DNA of 64,000 bases from Lunularia cruciata. Lineage: Eukaryota > Streptophyta > Marchantiopsida > Lunulariales > Lunulariaceae. Below the pieces are notes generated by a model that had not been told where the DNA came from, ran no database searches, and was given only the letters and a program-made list of their open reading frames with translations. Every line of letters begins with the position of its first letter. Positions within the stretch are counted from its first letter, which is position 1. The DNA is taken from positions 80,804,218 through 80,868,217 of the forward strand of contig OX419755.1 of assembly GCA_948567375.1 (NCBI GenBank), in the 5' to 3' direction. The position numbers and the translations under genes were made by a program. Below are positions 21,957-33,769 of this stretch, piece after piece.

Positions 21957-22160
21957 ATACCTAAAAATAGTCAATCCCAAGATGGGAAGTTTATCAAGAA
22001 GGTAGCAACAGAGCAAACCTTGAAGGGAGATGAGTCCCAAGATGGGAAGTTTGTTAGGAAAGCAGCCATGGACCAAGCTTTGAAGAAAGATGAGTCCTTA
22101 GATGGGAAGTTTGTTAGTGAAGCAGCCATAGAGCAAGCTTTGGAAGAAGATAAGTCTATT
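21957..22160 (+). repeat. Three coding repeats in the D1 protease-RT linker
   Basis: Three tandem units of about 22 codons (66 bp), each beginning SQDGKF or SLDGKF and ending with EQTLKGDE, DQALKKDE or EQALEEDK. The same three-unit array is present in D2 at 35155-35345. The repeat therefore predates their split and is part of the polyprotein. Function unknown. Confidence 0.85.
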
Positions 22161-22194
22161 TTTGTAATGTGGATCAAGCCGATTGCACAAGGAC

Positions 22195-22790
22195 AATCTG
22201 AGGAGAGCCTCATCAAGCAATGGTTGATCAGATAGTTCAAGAGTTTGTAGACATGTTTCTAGATGATTTGCCAAAGGGATTACCCTCCAATCGTGGTATG
22301 CCCTTCAAGATTGAGTTATTGCTAAGGAGTACTCCAATGAGTAGACCAATCTATCGGCTCTCACCGAAGGAGTTGGAGGAGTTGCAAACAATACTTATGG
22401 AGTTGTTAGAGAAGGACTTCATACAACATAGTACCTCTCCTTAGGGAACACCGGTACTATTTGTTCCAAAGGAGGATGGAGTACTTTGTTTCTGTATTGA
22501 TTACTGTGACTAAGTAAGCAAACAATGAAGAATGCATATCCCTTGCCTCGGATTTATGACTTGCTTGATCAATTGAGTGGAGCACAATACTTTGCCAAGT
22601 TGGATCTTTGTAGTGGCTATTGGTGAAGCCTCATTGATAGGGAGGATGCGCAAAAGATTTCCTTTTGCACAAGGTATGGGCATTTCAAATAGAGAGTTCT
22701 ACCTTTTGGGCTCACTAATGCTACATCAGTCTTCATGGATCAAATGCATTGGGTGTTGGATGGCCTATTGGATTGGTACGTGGTGGTGTT
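22195..22790 (+). pseudogene. Element D1 reverse transcriptase, first part
   Basis: 22220-22444 reads [36 protein letters not shown] and [11 protein letters not shown], the N-terminal RT of chromoviruses. It is followed by broken PVLFVPKEDG and CIDYCD. The frame is cut at 22790 by element B. The target duplicate GTGTT at 22786-22790 pairs with ATGTT at 60810-60814. The catalytic Asp-Asp lies in the far part, at 60815 onward. Confidence 0.85.
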
Positions 22791-23245
22791 TGTCACACCA
22801 TTTGTAATGTCACATCTAGATTGCTTGGACACTAGAGTTGCAATGATAGTAGTTAGAGGTATTTCAGTAGTTTCCCATAGATTACTTTCTGACAGTCAGA
22901 TTTCATGTTTGGGGTACTAACTTCATAGTAGGGCCCATTGTCACTTTGCACCGTTCGCACCATCAAGTGTGCCATCAGCAGGACTATTAGGGTTCTAGAC
23001 CTAGCTCAAGTCCAAGGGTATACTTTCAAAGTGTAGCTCCAAAGAGCTCACTTCTTTGATGTTGAGCCTTCGAGTTCTTGGCTATGGTGGACAGAGGCTT
23101 GCGAGCGTCAGTTGGATTCTCCTAGCTAGAGTGGGTGTGGTTTGACTGTAATCAGTGCCCAGTTGATGGCAGTTTATAGAGTGATAGATCAAGTATTGAT
23201 CTGATTTGAGTTGATTTAAGAGTTGTAAACAATTTGATTACATCA
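22791..23245 (+). repeat. 5' LTR core of element B
   Basis: Begins TGTCACACCATTTGTAATG and ends near TTTGATTA. It aligns along its length with 60256-60706 and with both A cores. No copy of X lies before or after it. Shared landmarks: CTGACAGTCAGATTTCATG and CTAGAGTGGGTGTGG. Confidence 0.85.
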
Positions 23246-24461
23246 AAGAAGTGAAGTTAGGGGGAAATTGGGTGCAAAAATTGTGAGTGTTGGTGGTATC
23301 TCCAAGCTTGGTGGATTGTTGGTAGCTCAATCAAAGTTTAGTTTTTCCTTGGTGTGTAGAAGCTCGTTGTCTGATGCAGATTTGGTAGTAGGGCCAACGG
23401 TGTGTGCAAGCGCTGGCCAATTTTTAAGCAAAGAAGAAGCAAATTTTGAGTAATGGTTGTGATTTTGAGCTCAAAAGGTGAAGATAAGACCAATTTGTTG
23501 CAAGTTGGGCTCAGAAAGTAAAATTGAAGGTGGAGTTGGGAACCTATCCTTGTGAATTTGTGATTTGGAGAAACCCATTTTTCAAATTTGGCTCAAGTGA
23601 AGAGTTAGCGAAAGATTTGGCAATCAGCCAACTTTAGGGTTTATGCCCAATTTTTGCTGGAGTTTATGTCAGATTTTCGCTAGATTTGGAGGAGTTTTGC
23701 TAGTTGGCTAGATTTAGAGGAGTTTTGCAGGTTTGGGGGAGTTTTTCCAAATTTGGAAAGGCCTCATTGGGGCATTTAGAGGCTTTGAGGCATAGGGCTA
23801 TGGGCTATGAGAGGCTACAAAGTCCTAGAAGAGCAAGAAGGGCCAACAAGCCATCTTATTGGCGTGAGGCTAGCTAGTTTAGAGTAAATCTTGGTCATTG
23901 TTTGGCAAAATCTGCCCATCCTACTAGATTGTGTGCAATAGGGTTTGGCCCCTAGATCTCTTATTCTTAGACTTGTGCCCTAGCCAACTGGTCCACCCTT
24001 ACTTGTTGTTCTAATGATTGTGCCATTGTTATCTATACATTTGTAGCTTTGGCTAGGAGAGGCAATTTGATCCCATTCTGGATGATCCCAGTAGCGTAGG
24101 ATGTAATAACAAACTTCTCTTATGTCAAATGCCAAATGGAAGTAGAGTTAGTCTCGTGTTGCTTTATGAGATGGAAGGTTTTTGTTCAGATTTCTTGTGA
24201 TTGGACCTCCTCTATTCTCTGCTTCCGGTTTGTGCACCATGTTTGTGTGAGGTGCTCTAAATCTAGAGCATTGATGCTCTTGTGTGCTCTCAATAGTGAG
24301 GTTAGAGTGATGACTAGTTAGACTACCTTTGTTTCTTTCCGTTGAGGCAGGAAGTGATGACCTATAGATCGTGAGAGTGCGTGTTGTGATGATAGGTTAC
24401 AGGGCACCTTTACTCCTAGTGTAGTTATCTCAATTAGAGTTATATTAGTGGGAGGTGTTCC
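23246..24461 (+). other. Element B 5' untranslated region
   Basis: Matches the A leader at 13102-13914 in its first part (AATTGGGTGCA, GGTGGTATCTCCAAGCTTGG) and again near 24200-24450 (GATGCTCTTGTGTGCTCTC). No supported protein. Frames such as 23268-23453 are not conserved in A. Confidence 0.5.
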
Positions 24462-26153
24462 ATGGGTATTGGCACTTGGTGGTGCTCAATTGGTGTTGGC
24501 ACTTGGTGGAGTACTTTTGGTTGTGGTTTGCAGTTGCATTTGGTGGTTCTAGTTTGCGGTTGCAATTGTGGTTATTTTGTCACAACGGAGTTCTTTGTGG
24601 ATTCTAAGGAAGTTAGCCCTATAGTATGTAATGGGTTTACTTGGAGTGGCGCTAAGTACCAGCCTATATCTCAAGTCTCAGTGAGGGAGGAGATTGACTC
24701 TAAGTTGGAGTTTGATACAAGAGCTGATTCAGTTGAGAGTGCACTTGGCATGTCCGCACCATTATTGTAGAACATAGACGAGATTTATGGGGCCTCCAAA
24801 AGCCCTAGGCGTTACTTTGATAAAGTGCATACTATTGAGTTGGATGACTTCATCTAGGAGTTTGATAGTTGGTGTGATTTGCAGTAGATGCAGAACCCAA
24901 CTTTGTTTACACTCTTCATGGCATGGAAGGGGTTGTTTCAACATTTGGAGGGTCCACCGATGGATGACTACCATGAGTTCAAGAGAGCTCATTTGGAGGA
25001 GATTGAGTTATGGAGATAGTATTGGTCTCCAAACTATATCTCCATTGCTTCTGGCTTGGTTGCCAAGAGTAGATTGGTTGTACCCACAAGTTCTAGCTCT
25101 AGTAGTGTTGGTGGAGCTAGTGGAGGTGCATTAGTTGGAGATAGTGCTACCACGAGTGGAGGTACCGCTACATGAGGTGGTGTGGTATCGGGGTTTAACC
25201 CCATGGTGGAGGTCTTCTAATGTTTGAGGCAGAACTACCAAGGGAGTACGGATTGACAAGCTGAGAAGCTTGAAGGAGTTCCAACGGAAGGCTAAAAAGA
25301 GCCTATGCAAGGCATACACTTGCATGAGGCGGTTGATCAATTTCACTCAGGGAGTTATTGAGGCCCAAGCAGTCCAGTTTTGGTATGGGATACTAGATAT
25401 GGAGTTACAACGTAGAGTTTGTGATGTTATGTTGTTATAGGCTACTTTGCACACTTTGGCAATGGTCTTTAGTTTGGTTGAGCGTATTGAGCTCAACATG
25501 GTGGAGGAGAGGATAATGGCATTTGGATTTGATAGGGAGCCCTCATCCACAATTGTTACTTCTTCTAGAGTACAGAGTGCACCACGCCCAATTGGTTTTT
25601 GAGGACAAGGTGGATAGCCTAGATCCTACGGAGCGAGTGGAGGACCTAGTGGAGCTAGATCCTTACCTTCTTTTTTAGGTCAGCAGTAGCCAGTGAGTGG
25701 TAGTATTGCTTGTTGGACTTGTGGTGGACTTCACCATAGGAGAGAGTGTACTCAAGGCAACGGACTTGATACCTCTGGTGCATTGCAGCCAGTACAAAGG
25801 CAATGTGAGTATTGCCACAGATTTGGTCACACTAGTGATCGATGCTTTGACCTACACCTAGAGTTATGGAGTGGTAGGGTTATTATGGAAAGTAGTAGAG
25901 GAGCTTCAGTTCATGGAGGACAAGGTGGTAGAGGTAGTGGTAGAGGATCTACATCTAGTAGAGGTGCAGTACTTGCCCTTACTTCTGATATAGCTATGGC
26001 TACTTGGATTGAGTAGTTGGAGTAGACATTGGCTAGTATGGCCATTGCTTAGAGGAGATCAGATTTGGGTGTTGAGGCTTCCACCTCATATGCGGGTGAT
26101 AGAGATGCTTTGGACTTCATGTGCAAAGCATCACAAGTGGATGCATTTGCAGC
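24462..26153 (+). pseudogene. Element B Gag, cut by element C
   Basis: 24462-24770 matches the A Gag N-terminus (SVREEIDSKLEFDTRADS, then VESALGMSAP). 24787-25134 and the next frames continue the capsid region. 25693-26016 carries two zinc knuckles, CWTCGGLHHRREC and CEYCHRFGHTSDRC, with all ligands kept, followed by a Gly-Arg-rich tail (GGQGGRGSGRGS-like). The frame stops at 26153 where C is inserted (target GCAGC, with ATAGC after C) and resumes at 49131. Confidence 0.82.
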
Positions 26154-26759
26154 TATGGTACCCACATTTTTTGGTTTTGGATAGTTTCAAGGAAATTAAG
26201 AAGAAGTATGTTAGTAAAGCCTAAGGAGGGCTAATTGGGAAAGAAATAAGAAGAAGCATGTGTTTGGGGCCAAACCCAAAGTTGACCTTGGATCAAGACC
26301 AAAGGACTCAGGATGGACAAAAGAGGAAGACAAAGAAGAGGACTTTGTATCGAGCAAGGTAGTCTAATCCAAAGAACCTATAATAGACTTCTTTGCAATT
26401 GGAAAATCAAGAAAGTACACGGGAAGAAAGTAATGGCCTCAAGATCAAGAAGTTTTTGATAGTGACACAAAACAACCCCACAAAAATCAGTGATTGGAGT
26501 GGAGAAACAATTGAAGAATGACCAATTAGCACAGGACTATGATATCAAGAGTTTTGTGAGGAAGCAACACAATGTCCAGAAGCTACCCTGTCCCTATTCA
26601 GAGTCAACCCAAAGTATTGCAAATTGCAAATCCGCATGAAGACGAGTGGGCTAGGATCTCAAGAACAATCTTCCACAAGAAGAGGGTGAGAAAACACACA
26701 AAGGCCCTAAAAGTGAGTAAGTAGAGTGCAGTGAGGGGACTTACAATCATAGATTAGAA

Positions 26760-27794
26760 GTAGTAGTGCGGATCAAAGTCTTGGCAAGACTTTGTATCAT
26801 GTTTCTAGCCTGGAATTGGAACTTCAATTTTCCAGGTTTCATGGTAGAAATTGCAATGAGCAATTGCAAGGATGGGCTGAAGGACAAGGAGAAGAGAGGA
26901 AATCTGGCTCAATGGACTTAGTTGGATTGGAGACTAGTCTTGGAGAGGAAGGAGGTACCACCTTCTATCGGAAGTGTGATACTTTAGAAGAGACTACCAA
27001 GGTGAGAAACTCATTCAGTCAACTTCACACCAAAAATGGGTATAAGGTGGATAGTTATAGAGATCCCAAGAGGAGAGGGATTGTAAGCGCAATGATGGAA
27101 ATGATCAAGCCAAAGCAAACCACCTATGTTACGATGTAATAGGCGGTGTTCTTTCACCAAATGTTTGCAATAGAGGCAGTAGATTGGGTGAAATGTCTAC
27201 ATCAACAAGTGAGGCAGATGATTTTCAAGTTTGAGAATGGATATGCCACCACATTATTTCATGCCCTTTGCAGCTCATGTTTATTTTGGGCTGAGCTAGC
27301 TGACTTTGGAAGAAAGAAACCAAATGCGCTCACGCTTTCATTCGGATCTGCAGAAGGAGGTGGATGCAGATGAACAATATTATATGGAGAGGGTGCAAGA
27401 CGGAGATGAGTACTAAAAGAAAAATGGGAAGGATAGAATTGTAGCAATTGACATCTCAAGGGCTAGGAAGAGAACTAAGTTTGAAAGTTGCCTTGCAGAA
27501 GTTCAACCATAGAAGGTGTAGAAGCTTAACCCAATGGCAATGATGGTGAAAATGAAGGAGTCAATGCCAAAATCCAAAGAAGAGTCCGAAGGGAAAACCA
27601 GATCAAAGGGAGAAGTGTTGGGAGAAGAAGAAGAGTTCACTCTATGAAGTGAAGAATCGAGTAGTGGTAGTGAAGGCAAGGCGAAGGTTCAGCAAACCCG
27701 AAGGCAGATGATGGATATAGGGAATTCAAGCCCAAAAGTCTCTATGATTGAACAAGGAGGTGAGAAGAAGAAGGAAGAAGAAGTCTTGGCACGA
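26760..27794 (+). pseudogene. LTR-internal gene in element C 5' LTR, N-terminal part
   Basis: Plus-strand reading from about 26765 (VVRIKVLARLC, then LAWNWNFNFPGFM) through 26792-27139 and 27146-27373 matches the open 409-codon frame of the solo LTR at 51980-53209. Common landmarks are KNGYKVDSYRDPKRRGIVSA here against KNGYKVESYKDLVKRGIVSA there, then FFHQMFA and VDWVKCLHQQVRQMI. It continues to 27794, where a solo LTR cuts the frame in an acidic Lys/Glu-rich part. Function unknown. It lies wholly inside an LTR, so a full element would carry two copies. Confidence 0.75.
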
Positions 27795-29665
27795 TGTGGT
27801 ACCCATATTTTTCATTTTGGATGAGTTTTGAAGAAGAAGTGCCTTGCTGAAACCAAATTGAAACCAAATGGAGAAGAAATGAATGGAAACTTGTGTTTTG
27901 ATCAGGCCTGAGGTAGTTGACTTTGTGTTGGAGGAAGAAGGACTCAGATTGGGTCAAACCCAAAGAAGCTTACTTTGTGTCAGAGGAGGAAAAAACTCAG
28001 ATCAAGCGCCGAAGGAGGGTAGATCCGAAGGAGGAAGAGAAGTTGCAGGTTAGGATTCTTGCGGAGGCCATATCTCAATAACCACAAGTCCAAATCATGC
28101 GTGCTATATCTTGTTTGAAACGTCTTGTTTAGGGCTTTCCATTTCCACCAGAATCATAGATTTTGAAGGTCTGTAGCAAAAGTTACAAGCATTTGAAGTT
28201 TTGAGAGTAGGTTTGTGTCTTGAGGTTAGTGTCTTCGGGTCTACAAGACTTCGGACTTTGGGTCATGAGACTTTGCCTCAAGACAAAGATTATTAAACCC
28301 GAGGTAGCTAGACCTTGGAGTGCAATGAAAGTGACTTTAGGAATCTTGCGGGAGGCATTAGAGGAAGTTAGAGTAAGGAAAGAAGATATTTAGGATATCC
28401 TTGACTTCAATTTTAGTTCTGATTGAAAATAAGATAGAATTAGAGAAGAAATAGCAATAGTGAATAAACCCCAAGTGTTGGATCAGATAGTAAGTGTCTT
28501 TGGGTCAGTTACATGAGTGATTAGGAGAAAGTGTGTTGCAAATTGAAAATGTAGATAGTGTACCCATGCTTTCAATTACAATTTTTGATGAGGATATAGT
28601 AGAATTAGCAAAAGAATTGATAATAGTTAGACCCAAAGTAAGAGAGATAGGAAGGTAGGTGTCTTCGGATTTGACATTTGACACTTTAGAGAAGAGTGGT
28701 CGGGAGATAGAGATTTAAAAGGATTACTTGTGATAGGAATTGTAGATCAGAGTGGAGAATTAGTAGAATTGGTAGAGGAATTAGAAGTTGTGAAACCCGA
28801 GGACAAAGTAATAGTGAGTGAAGTTACTTTGGGATTGGAATCCAAGGAAGAAGTAGACATTGGATCGGAGTAGAAATAGATTTGAGATTTGAAGAGATAG
28901 ATATGAAGAGGTGCATTGTCATTTTGGATCTGCAAGTTTGTAGAGTTGTTAGGAAACGGTATTTTTGTTAGAACTATTGATTGCTTCACTATTTAAGAGT
29001 TGCATTCGCAGTCATATGTTGTTTAGTGCTCATTATTTATGAGAATAGATAAAGCAAAGTATTGTGAAGCAGTGCTCATCGCTTGAGCTTGATTCCAAGT
29101 ATCAGCTTTGCAATTGTGTTTGTGAGTGTGTGGAGAAATTTGAAGTGCAAGTCAATGTGCTTGTTGGATGTTGGATTCCACAGCCTTGATCTTCATTCTA
29201 TGTGTTTGATCCTGAGTGAAGTGCAATTGAAGCAATGCCTTGACAAATCTGAGAGGAATTGTAGTGTTGGTAGTATTTTTCATTTGTGGGTGTAGCGTAG
29301 TGTTGATGTGAAGCAATTTTGATCAAGGAAGTTGTGCCTTCAGTGGAGAGGTGGAACACAATTTTGAGATGAAGTTGTTTTGTAGTGAAGTGCCATTTTT
29401 GGGAGAGCTTGAATCATCACAATCAAGATTGTTTGGAAAGATTTGATGGAGTTGTGATTAAAGAGTGTGAATTTGTGACAAGACTGCAAATCAATGCTTG
29501 TTACTCTCTTCTAGGTGTGGTTTCTACCTCAGAGATTAAAGAAGAACTCAAGAAGAACAAAATTGTTACTTTGCTTTGTATTTGGACATTTTTGACTTGT
29601 ATCTCTACGGGAACAAACTTTACTTACCCGATTACTACAAAAGTGATATTTGCCGGGTTGTCACA
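27795..29665 (+). mobile_element. Solo LTR inside the 5' LTR of element C
   Basis: TGTGGTACCCATATTTTTC to GGGTTGTCACA, 1871 bp. It is flanked by CACGA (27790-27794) and CATGA (29666-29670), a 5-bp duplicate with one C-to-T change. When it is ignored, the LTR gene resumes in a related Lys/Glu-rich reading after 29670. Its last 600 bp are very close to the end of the 50200-53937 solo LTR (for example CTCTACGGGAACAAACTTTA), so both belong to one LTR family. It is shortened in the gene part. Confidence 0.85.
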
Positions 29666-29670
29666 CATGA

Positions 29671-30130
29671 CCACAAACTGCCAGAGGAAAGAACAATGTG
29701 CAAGCAACCAAGGTGGGGCCCAATAAAGTTGTCACGGAAGAGGAGGAGAGCTTAGATAGGAAAACCTTAAGAGTACAAAGATCACGACTTTGGAGTAAGG
29801 TGCAAGAAGGAGTGTTGCGTGAAGAGGAAGACAAAGGCCGAGCTGATGACAAGAAATGTGACGGAGTGGAGTATCTATCAAAAGTCGTGTGTCCGTTGTT
29901 GGCATTCCTATAGCAGAAGAAAGTAGAGATGGTGAGTGCCAATCTCGTTGTGCATGATGAGTTGGCAGTAGTAAAGAAGTGGAGTGCGGAAACCTTGTTG
30001 TTAAGAAGTAAGCTAACAAGAGTAGAGATGGAAGCCAAAGAACTTTGGGTTGAGGAGATTCTTTGGAGTAAGCACTCTGAAGTAATGAGGGAGGATTTAG
30101 TAAGTGTCACAAGGAGGCAAAGGAGATGAC
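29671..30130 (+). pseudogene. LTR-internal gene in element C 5' LTR, C-terminal part
   Basis: Frames 29698-29913 and 29929-30129 continue the LTR gene after the solo LTR. GVEYLSKVVCPLLAFL matches GVEYLQEVVCPLL at residues 376-388 of the solo-LTR frame. A helical, charged stretch follows (LRSKLTRVEMEAKELWVEEI), probably coiled coil. This match on both sides of 27795-29665 is the main evidence for the nesting. Confidence 0.75.
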
Positions 30131-30419
30131 AATATTAGTTGCAATGGTAAAGGGAGAAAGTGTTGATGCATGAGTAGAGTTAATACACTCAAAGGGAAAG
30201 TATAGTGATAATGGAGCAAGAGTTGGAAAGTTTCAAGAAGAAGGCCATTGAGAAAGATCAAGTCTGGCAAAGGGAGTAAGCCGTATGTGGTAGAGAAGAA
30301 GATCGGTTGTATAGATTGGTGACAGTTGCTTTGTATTTGACCCATTCTGAATAGTATCTCTATGGGAACAAAATTTACTTACCTAATTACCACAAAAGTA
30401 ATATTTGGTTGTCACATGA

Positions 30420-30440
30420 TTTTTGGTGCCACTACCGGGG
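30420..30440 (+). other. Primer binding site of element C
   Basis: TTTTTGGTGCCACTACCGGGG, right after the 5' LTR end. It resembles the TGGCGCCGTTGCCGGGG primer sites of plant Tat/Athila-type elements with a few substitutions. Confidence 0.75.
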
Positions 30441-30599
30441 ATACAAATCTTGGAAGTGGAAGAATACAAAGCCAATTTTGAAATTGGGTGTCAAAGCAAT
30501 ATGAATGTCTGCATTGAGAGAATAACAAGAAGAGAGAGTTCAAAGACGAACATTGCATCATGAAGAAGAAGAACACCTAAAGATCTAACCCACTTTAGA

Positions 30600-32760
30600 C
30601 AAAACCAAACATGAGGCGTTGGACTTTCAACTTCTTCACGAAGTGCAAGAAGCCTTGCAAGAACTCAATCAAAAGAAACTTGAAGGCAGTTGGCAAGGAA
30701 ATTTCTCATCTCCCTCTGCCAAGAAGAAGAAAGACTCAAGTGAGCAGACACATTCATTACGATCTAGTACACCAACTTCCCCTAGAGCTATAAAGGAAGT
30801 CAAATTTATCAAGAAATTTGTTCAAGAAAGGACATCACAAACACAAACAAAAGAAGAGTGTCAACACCTTCTATGCATGATTCCTCAATTGTCTTAAAGG
30901 AATTTTTAAGAACACTTCAAAGGAGTTGAGCCTTTTTCTTCTACTTAGGCTGAAGTCAACACAATCAAAGAAGAAGTAATTGTCAAAGAAGACCCGACGT
31001 TGAACTTGACTAATTGGAATCCTTGGGCTATCAATACGATGTCCATACCAGCCAGTTCCTCGGCTCCCTCAAGTTCAACTTTATCACAGCCGATTCCACC
31101 AAGCCAAACAATGACTTTGTTACCAATCACCCGACGTGTATCAAAAGTATAAGGGGATAGAACAAGACAAAGACCTTGATGAATTCATCAAAGAATTTGA
31201 AGTCATTTCCCTTGCCAATAAGGAACATGACTTGACGGAACACTTGAGAATTTTCCAAGTTTGCTCTAAAAGAAGGCTTGGAGTTGGTATACTCATGTAA
31301 TCCAGAAGGGGTTTGTACCGGCGGATTGGGTAGACTTGAGAAACAATTTCTTGGAATGCTTCCGGGAAGTTGATTATGGCACAAGTGTCTTTGCAGCACT
31401 CAACAATTTGGACATAGGCAAGAAGGAGAAGTTGAGAGACTACTCTGAGAGGTTCATGGCACTCTTGAACCGAGTCCCAAAGCAATTGGGTGTGGTGGGT
31501 TACTCCAATGCCCAAGCTATTACCTGGTTCCTAGGAAGACTTTCCCTAGAGATTTGGATCATTACCAGGGAGAGGAATGTAACTTCCCTAGATAAGGTAC
31601 TCAAGCACATCACCCGCTATGAGGCAGCTCACTCTCACTCTGCCAATAATCAAAGAATTGGGAGAAGAAAGGCAAGAAGCCCAAAAGAAGAGCTTCTTGT
31701 AGTACATCCACTTCTTCGGAGGAATCCTCCACATCTTCAAGTTCTTCTTCAGAATCTGAAGAAGAATCAAAGCCAAGAAGAATACAAAGACATGGAGGCA
31801 AGAAACCATTGACACCTCCAGCAAAGAGTGTACATAAGGTACACAATAATCTAGATGCTCTTATCAAAGAGTTTTGGATTTTAAGATTGAGATGATTGGG
31901 GCAAAGGACCAAAGAAAGCCTCCATCATTCGGCATATCCAATGTATGGTGCACCGCATGTGGCAAGTCAGGCCATGCAAACATGGAATGCAATACTTGTA
32001 ATGCATTTCCGGTGCATCAGATTGATTGGGTTCCGAGATGGAACCAAGAAGAGGTAGAGGAGGTGGTGTACTAAACCCAAGAGGTACCACCTCAGGCAAG
32101 CACATTGTACCAAGGTCTGAGGTACGGACCAAGGGAGTATAACCTCAATGCTCCTCCACAAAGACCACCGATGAACAACCAAAACCAACCTCAAAATGTT
32201 GCACCCAAAGCATATTACAATTGTGGCTCAATGGGACATTGGTCTCCAAATTGTCCGGAGCCAAGATGGCAAATTAGGTATGTTCCCTTGTGTGGGAATT
32301 TTAAAGGATTGGGTCATATGGGCAACCAATGCCCTCATCCACCAAACATGAAGGCGCCTGTAAAATATGTACAGATCCTAGTAGAGCATGTTGCACTCCA
32401 GGCAAAGGAGGATACTTCTATAAATTATATAACACTTGAGGAGGAAAGGCCTCAAGAAGGGAGCCCGGCCTCTGAAGGTAAATGGCTAGACCTCAAAATT
32501 TTCATGGTTGAGACATGCCAATAAGAAGAAGCATGATCCCGAGGAACTAAGTACGACCTCTTTGTCCTCATGAAAGGCAAAGAGATTGCGCCCAAAGTCA
32601 ATCCTTTCTGCCAAGGGGAAAAGATTCTCACAAAAGCTAAAGCAAAACCCTTGCAGAAAGAACTCAAGGAAGCAGTCCTCAAGACTCAAGAGATAAATTG
32701 GAGGAGGAGACAAAGACAAAGCTTCCAATTTTTCTGGCAGAAATCAGATCCAAAGTAAAG
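30600..32760 (+). pseudogene. Element C Gag
   Basis: The capsid-like part at 31336-31812 reads NNFLECFREVDYG, KKEKLRDYSERFMALLNRVP and AITWFLGRLSLEIW, typical of the plant retrotransposon Gag domain. Three zinc-knuckle sites follow. CTACGKSGHANMEC at 31949-31990 is intact. The second (YYNCGSMGHWSPNC, near 32215-32254) has Tyr for the first Cys, and the third (CGNFKGLGHMGNQC, near 32291-32332) has Phe for the second. The linker is Pro/Gln-rich. Several stops. Cut downstream by D2 at 33086. Confidence 0.8.
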
Positions 32761-33085
32761 AATCTGATCCAAGCCAAGGTGGTTTAACCTAAGGAACCTT
32801 GGGTCCAAACCACCAGTACACCCATCACCATCATGAAGCGCCTTGAAGTCAAATTTGAATAGGGTGATACCTTGAACCCCGAAGACCAAGGTGAAGAAGG
32901 TGGAATTGGGAGGACTACATCAATACAATATTGTAGCAGATTTGGCATCCACAAGTGCGAACATCACATTTAAGCAACTATGGGAAGATAATAAGTTGTA
33001 CAAGAAGCAGCTGAATTCTACCCTCAAGAAAGTAAGAGTGATGTCTAAAAAAGATTTGCACGCCATTTATCGTATTGAACAAGAG

Positions 33086-33506
33086 TGTAACAATATGGAG
33101 TTTAGCGACATAGTTAGTAAGGCTAACAAAGTAGATAATAAGCCAAATTAGCCTAGAATATTCTAGAAGCATCTAAGAAGCTTCTTAGGAAGCTTCCTAG
33201 TTAACTTGCACCCCAAGCAGGTAGTTTCTAGAAGGAAGCTTCTAGAAGCTTCTAACTAGCTTAGCTTGCATGCCAAGTAAGTGGCTTCTAGAAGGAAGCT
33301 TCTTGAGAAGCTTTCTAGTTAACTTTGCTTGCACTCTAAGAAAGCGGCTCAAGGAAGCTTCTTGAGAAACTTCTTAAGGGCTTTGTATGCTACCTATAAA
33401 TACCAAAGCCAAAGCTCATGTTGGGCATTCGGAGTTTTCCTTCATTCAAGCGTCCCAATGTGAGCTTCCATTCTCCTATTTCTCTCCTTGGTCTTGGTCT
33501 TTTACA
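33086..33506 (+). repeat. 5' LTR of element D2
   Basis: 421 bp, TGTAACAATATGGAG to TCTTTTACA. It aligns with both D1 LTRs. TATA box CTATAAATA at 33394-33402. Confidence 0.9.
33155..33402 (+). promoter_or_regulatory. Heat-shock-element array and TATA box in D2 5' LTR
   Basis: AGAAtaTTCtaGAAgc at 33155-33170 and GAAgcTTCtaGAAgcTTC at 33235-33252 are kept without change from D1. Partial arrays follow at 33290-33375 (AAGCTTCTTGAGAAGC words). The TATA box is at 33394-33402. Confidence 0.7.
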
Positions 33507-33507
33507 T

Positions 33508-33519
33508 TGGTATCAAAGC
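33508..33519 (+). other. Primer binding site of D2
   Basis: TGGTATCAAAGC, the tRNA-iMet site with one G-to-A change compared with D1. Confidence 0.88.
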
Positions 33520-33769
33520 AAGAATGAGATGAGTGGAATTTATGGACCACCAAATCTACTTCTGCCAAACCATTGGGATTTTCATATCCAGATATTACCC
33601 AAGCATTGTTTCACACAATTCATCACCTCGCGCTTTGGACAAGATTTTCTGCATATGATCACCATGTTTGAGGAACCCTTGATACTACCGTTTGTAACTT
33701 ATGGAGAACGGTGGCGTGTTGTATCTATGTGTTAATCAAGTAGATAAATTGAGAGTAATGGAATAGAGT

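Larger units (their letters stand above)
26154..30416 (+). repeat. 5' LTR of element C, interrupted by a solo LTR
   Basis: Begins TATGGTACCCACATTTT (first G lost to A) and ends GGTTGTCACA. The solo LTR 27795-29665 lies inside. The remaining 2.4 kb matches the 3' LTR (47569-49125), which lacks about 0.8 kb of the middle, and is related along its length to the 50200-53937 solo LTR. It carries a decayed LTR-internal gene. Confidence 0.82.

Noticed and set aside
29655..29665. First candidate 3' end of the element C 5' LTR
   Set aside because: Followed by LTR-gene sequence rather than a primer site. The true end at 30416 is followed by TGGTGCCACTACCGGGG; 29665 ends a nested solo LTR.
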